The position numbers and the translations under genes were made by a program. Below are positions 60,271 through 64,000 of a stretch of DNA of 64,000 bases, piece by piece (the stretch's first letter is position 1; every line of letters starts with the position of its first letter). The notes beneath the pieces were generated by a model, which saw only the letters and a list, made by a program, of their open reading frames with translations, did not search any database and was not told the DNA's origin. Origin of the DNA: Hermetia illucens (lineage: Eukaryota > Arthropoda > Insecta > Diptera > Stratiomyidae); contig NC_051850.1 of assembly GCF_905115235.1 (NCBI RefSeq), positions 10,077,841 to 10,141,840 on the forward strand. Direction: 5' to 3'.

Positions 60271-61157
60271 ACGTCGGGGAAATACTGAAGTCAGAAGCAA
60301 GCTAGTGTGCACAATCAAAGTATTCAGGCGGACCTGGGAAAAGCGGAGCGTGCAACGAAAGCGCGATGGGCAGAAGGCTTGGTCGCTTAAATCGTAGTCT
60401 TCCCCGCGCTTCGGTTCCGCGTTTAATGACGAAGGAGAAACTTGGGTGGTTTTACTGGTTGGGAATTCCAAACACTGATGAGATAAGTCAGACAGACAGA
60501 AATACAGACAGCCAGTGAACCGATTTTTGGACAAAATCTTTTAAAGAACGACAGACTGTTTCGCCCAGTTCGGAGGCAACCCACCCAAATCTGCAGAACA
60601 ATAGTTCTTCACTTGGTCCTGCTAATTTGACAACCGCAGCAACCCACACTTGAGTTCCTCCGGTAAACCATTTCCTGAAAATATCAAAAAGCAATTGTTG
60701 CTGTGACTTAAATCTGAAAACTAAGCTAAAATAGGGGCCTATGGCATCAGGCCTAACGTCCTTGCCACACGTTATAAAGGGCTTTGTAGGCAAGCTAATA
60801 ACAATCTAATGCTCATCAGATCATATTTCTTCCGAATTTCCTGATTGCTTTGTGTTCGCTTCCTTTCAAAGAAAAAAGGATCCCAACAAAGGAGAGTATT
60901 GATCCCGAAACCTTGATAATATCATCAAACACTATAACATCTCAAGCATAAAACTGAAAATCAAAACTGTACCATTTCTTTCAGGGCTCTCGAATGAAAA
61001 GCAAAATTAAGATTGAAATCGAGAGAATTTCAATAATCCTTGAACTCATTTTCCTTTTTCTATTCTCTGTGACATGAACTAGAAAGAATCCTCATAGAGA
61101 GAGCTGTTCAAAATTGTTTATCCCCTCCCCGTTATGGTGTTGTGTTTTTTTTTCTTC
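60271..61157. other. Unassigned sequence
   Basis: No recognised gene or element. Confidence 0.4.
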
Positions 61158-61300
61158 TTACTTCTGGTAACCTGGAAATTTAACACATAGTTTGCAGTTT
61201 TCTCCTACCGCATTCCAATAACAACTATAAGGATCAATGAAGCACTTATCGGTTCCAAGTGGGGTGTACCATCCATACTCCATGTCCATATGTGAATAGG
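61158..61300 (-). CDS. Possible terminal exon of a small Cys-rich protein
   Basis: The last third of a 108-codon minus-strand frame reads 'YGWYTPLGTDKCFIDPYSCY', then 'WNAVGENCKLCVKFPGYQK' and a stop at 61158. The four cysteines in 20 residues, the aromatic content and the sharp composition change from the upstream TA/TG-rich part of the frame (61300-61484) suggest a real 3' exon. I recognise no family, and no first exon with a signal peptide could be found. It could equally be a chance frame. Confidence 0.25.
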
Positions 61301-61484
61301 TGGATATATGACGAGCCACAACCAGAAATGTACATATGAATGAGCTGGTATTGTCATTGATACGTACATAGATGTACATATCTGGACAGAGTAATTGATG
61401 GAGCTGTACAGTAAGCAAGGACAATGAGGATGATGCACCCCATCGACTGCATTTATGCACTAAATTCAATGCTTGTTCAGGCAA

Positions 61485-62169
61485 AGGGTTCCTTGTGATT
61501 AGATAATTTTCTCAACAAAGTGGTTTCAGGACATGAATGCATGTGTATCCATGCATATGGGGGTGTATGATTACAAAGGAACCCCAAAATGTAACTAATT
61601 TATATTGCCGAGAAATATTTGAAAGCTTCGCTTGAAACTGGGATGAAATTTACAGAAAACTTGATCCTAATATAATTAGCTACAGAAAATGCAATTAAAA
61701 AAATAAGGACATCCCACCCATTGAAGACCATGGTTCAAATTAGCTAGAAAGGGAGATCATAAATAAAAGTGCCTAAAAATACATAAAAAGGAATCCTTCC
61801 TTACGCGAATCCTAATACAAACTTGTTTGAAGCATTGAAAAAAAGGAAGAAGTAGTAAGAGAACTGTTTCGTTGAAGGCTTCCTCCATGTGCCTGAATAG
61901 TAACACGTTCACAGCCACATGGAACATGGAAAAATAAATCAGGACAACAAGAAAATGTCCCTTATCATTGTTGTGGAAATCGATGAACATTTAAGGATTC
62001 TCAAATAGGGAATCCCCAAAAATTCAGGCACATGTAAGTTGCTACTGCTCAGTTAACTAATTTGAATGTGGGTGTCATTTGTTTTCCCCCCTCCTTTCAC
62101 CCTGTACCTAAACCATAATACCATAAATAGCGGGTCAACAAAAGGCTTTTATACCTGGCTAACTATGTG
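61485..62169. other. Unassigned sequence
   Basis: AT-rich; no recognised gene or element. Confidence 0.4.
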
Positions 62170-63060
62170 GACGACCTAACATCCAAAAAGCAACCCAAGG
62201 TTCACTGAGATGTGCTTCAGTTCCGTCCAGGTCTTCTCAAGAAGGTTATACTCCTCCTCAGCTGTTCTGTCCCATGTGTTCCTAGGGAAAACCCACCCGC
62301 CAGGAACTTTATGATAGTGAGTTTCATTGCGTCGCATAGCGCACAATGGAGTTGTCATTCCAATTGCATTAGTAAAAAAGTTCAAACTGAGATCTAGATT
62401 TCCTATCCTTCAACTTCGAGGCTGCTTTAGACAAGTTTACAGGCTTCAATCCCCACTTACATACATGCCAAAAAAGCTACATACAGTGCGGTCAGACATA
62501 AGAAACTAGCCTGCAACAGAGAAAATCTCCAAATCAACATGAATGAAACACTTAAACCAAGGAGCACACCAAAATCCAATGATCATACCAGATCCACCAA
62601 GTATCCAACCATCCAGCTGGCGACTACAATCACCTGACTACTGAAGTAGCCTACAGTCCTTCTAATATTCCAGACCATGTATTTTTTGCACAACCCACTC
62701 GTCGGTCATTCTGGGAATTGTCTTCCTTTCGGAATATATGACCCATCCACATCCGCCTTCTCATGATTCATCCACAGGTATCTTGCCTATATGCCAAGGG
62801 AGTTCTCCATTCGACATGTCCAGAGTATCCCTCTAATACCACGGAGCCAAGTGTTGCCTACGGTTTTAAGCTTTTGAATAACAGTGCCGATCACTTTCCA
62901 TATTCTACACCCATATTGCAGAAGAATGCTGAAGTAGAAAGCTTTGCCCATTGATACTGATAAGAAAAATGCAAAAACCTAATTTAGTGAAAGTCCATGA
63001 CTGATAAAGAGAGCACAGCAGATGTCATCACCGTAGTGGAGATATATGAGTAAAGATGCC
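62170..63060 (-). mobile_element. RTE-like LINE fragments (RT end and C-terminal tail)
   Basis: Minus strand: a 'YGDDICCALF' block near 63030 that may be the RT catalytic box; a late-RT stretch at about 62930-62700 ('LQYGCRIWKVIGTVIQKLKT'); and the C-terminal tail at 62340-62180 ('FPRNTWDRTAEEEYNLLEKT'). That tail is the same signature as 'GRPKGTWRRTLEEEYLHLGK' at 37.1 kb. The intervening 62350-62690 is not recognised. Heavily decayed. Confidence 0.5.
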
Positions 63061-63769
63061 ATGGCTCTTTAAAACCCTCTAAGTCCTCCTACCAAGACAA
63101 CGTGAAGAACGTCATCGATTACAAAGGAATAACAAGGAACCTTGATGGAATCCAACCCTGGCAACAGATGAAACGGAGGCCTAAGCGTGGTAAAGACAGG
63201 ACGATCCAGAGCGGAAACCATACTTTGATGAGTTCCGGGATTATTACTAGTTATAACCTTTGCGACACCAGAGAGGACGCTAAAACAACTCCAACTGTCA
63301 AACTTAAGAAGATCTTGAAGATTATTCTTTTCTTCGGCTTTACTCTGCTTAACCGCGTTGATGCCCGTGTTTGGAAAAGCAATGGATATACGCAACCGGA
63401 TCGATCAGTCAAAAACCAGCTGACCTTATGATAGGCTCGGTGCACAAATAATGTGCCCTAGACCTTGTTCAAGCCCAAAAAAAGGCTGTCAGAGCCCATC
63501 TTAGCTTACAGATCATCCAAGGTGATCATAATATCGCCTTTGAAAATCCTCTCTTGGACTACGTAAAGCTGTTGATATGAAACATTCCTCCCGCCGCTAT
63601 CCAATTTTCTACCTTAGAGTCCCTAAACTGTGATAACAACTTTTTTGCTTAAAGTCCAATTGGAAAGAAATTTTCTGCCAATTTTTTGGTTCCCGGACCC
63701 TTCTTTTCGGACTAAGTGCCCTAATTCCCCAGTCGTCTTTTTTCAATAACTTGCGGTCTCCTGCAGAGT
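63061..63769. other. Unassigned sequence
   Basis: Plus-strand frame 63102-63431 is Lys/Thr-rich with no recognised domain. Nothing else supported. Confidence 0.35.
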
Positions 63770-64000
63770 AAATGCAACTCACCAGACACTACCTCACCTC
63801 TGCCCTGAAAGCAACGTGTCCGAAAGCGATTGTCATATATGGTTGGCTTCCCAATCCTGTGTAAATAAGACTGAAAACCTCAATGCCCGCTTAAAAGTTG
63901 GGTAAAGCAGTAATCAATCTCACAGTGCATTCGGTCCAGCCACGGATCTAAATTGTCGATGCGCCACGCAGTCCATCTGCCCCTTGGCTCATTTTGCCAA
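63770..64000 (-). mobile_element. R1-clade LINE ORF2 C-terminal fragment, runs off the edge
   Basis: About 63850-63945 matches 13410-13480 closely in the same orientation ('gactgaaaacc', 'atgcccgctta', 'agttgggtaa', 'cagtgcattcggtccagccacgg' split over short differences). It is the end of ORF2 of the 13-24 kb family; the rest would lie beyond the right edge. Confidence 0.65.

Noticed and set aside
1-64000. tRNA, rRNA, CRISPR array, operon or phage features
   Set aside because: None seen. Introns, AATAAA signals and LINEs show an animal nuclear sequence, and the repeats found are not spaced direct repeats of CRISPR type.

Overview
The window looks like a stretch of insect, most likely dipteran, nuclear genome. 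Five short intron-containing genes encode secreted chitin-binding (CBM14, peritrophin-type) proteins. They sit in a dense layer of decayed non-LTR retrotransposons of the R1, Loa, RTE-like and CR1-like groups, plus broken Ty3/gypsy LTR fossils. Nothing prokaryotic is present: introns have GT-AG borders, promoters have TATA boxes and 3' ends carry AATAAA signals. The species cannot be told from the sequence alone.

Host genes. Gene 1 (784-1826, +) and gene 2 (10801-11704, -) are three-domain peritrophin-like proteins with the same intron phases. Gene 3 (25538-26832, +) has four CBM14 domains. Gene 4 (34102-34500, +) and gene 5 (41175-41736, -) are single-domain, peritrophin-15-like proteins with the same intron position and a near-identical TATA core. 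I built the gene models by joining exons at GT-AG sites that keep the reading frame and the six-cysteine CBM14 spacing. All five would be secreted and bind chitin, as expected for the peritrophic matrix or cuticle. A sixth Cys-rich exon (61158-61300, -) is only a suggestion.

Mobile-element layer, left to right: Loa relic (2360-2990, -); R1-clade relic (2995-5126, +); R1-clade ORF1 and ORF2 remains (6170-10270, +); two internally deleted R1-clade copies head to tail (12890-17340, -); RTE-like fragment (19270-19850, -); Loa relic (20470-21450, -); R1-clade copy (21850-24835, +); R1-clade copy (27550-29400, -); Loa relic (29450-31600, -); a G/T-rich minisatellite (32750-33170); a two-copy unclassified repeat (34640-35125 and 56590-57100); LINE RT fragment (35280-36155, -); RTE-like tail (36930-37175, +); a CR1-like pair in opposite orientation (37600-40450, - and 42970-44665, +) bracketing gene 5; R1-clade copy (46240-47655, +); Ty3/gypsy gag fossil (47655-48450, -); the best preserved LINE, a Loa element with both ORFs (50531-54835, -); Ty3/gypsy pol fossil (55700-58990, -); 5'-truncated R1-clade copy (59040-60270, +); RTE-like fragments (62170-63060, -); and an R1-clade tail running off the right edge.

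The genes do not form an operon or pathway. They are members of one domain family scattered over about 41 kb and on both strands, consistent with an old tandem cluster pulled apart by retrotransposon insertion. That history is inference. The remaining stretches show no feature I can support and are listed as such.
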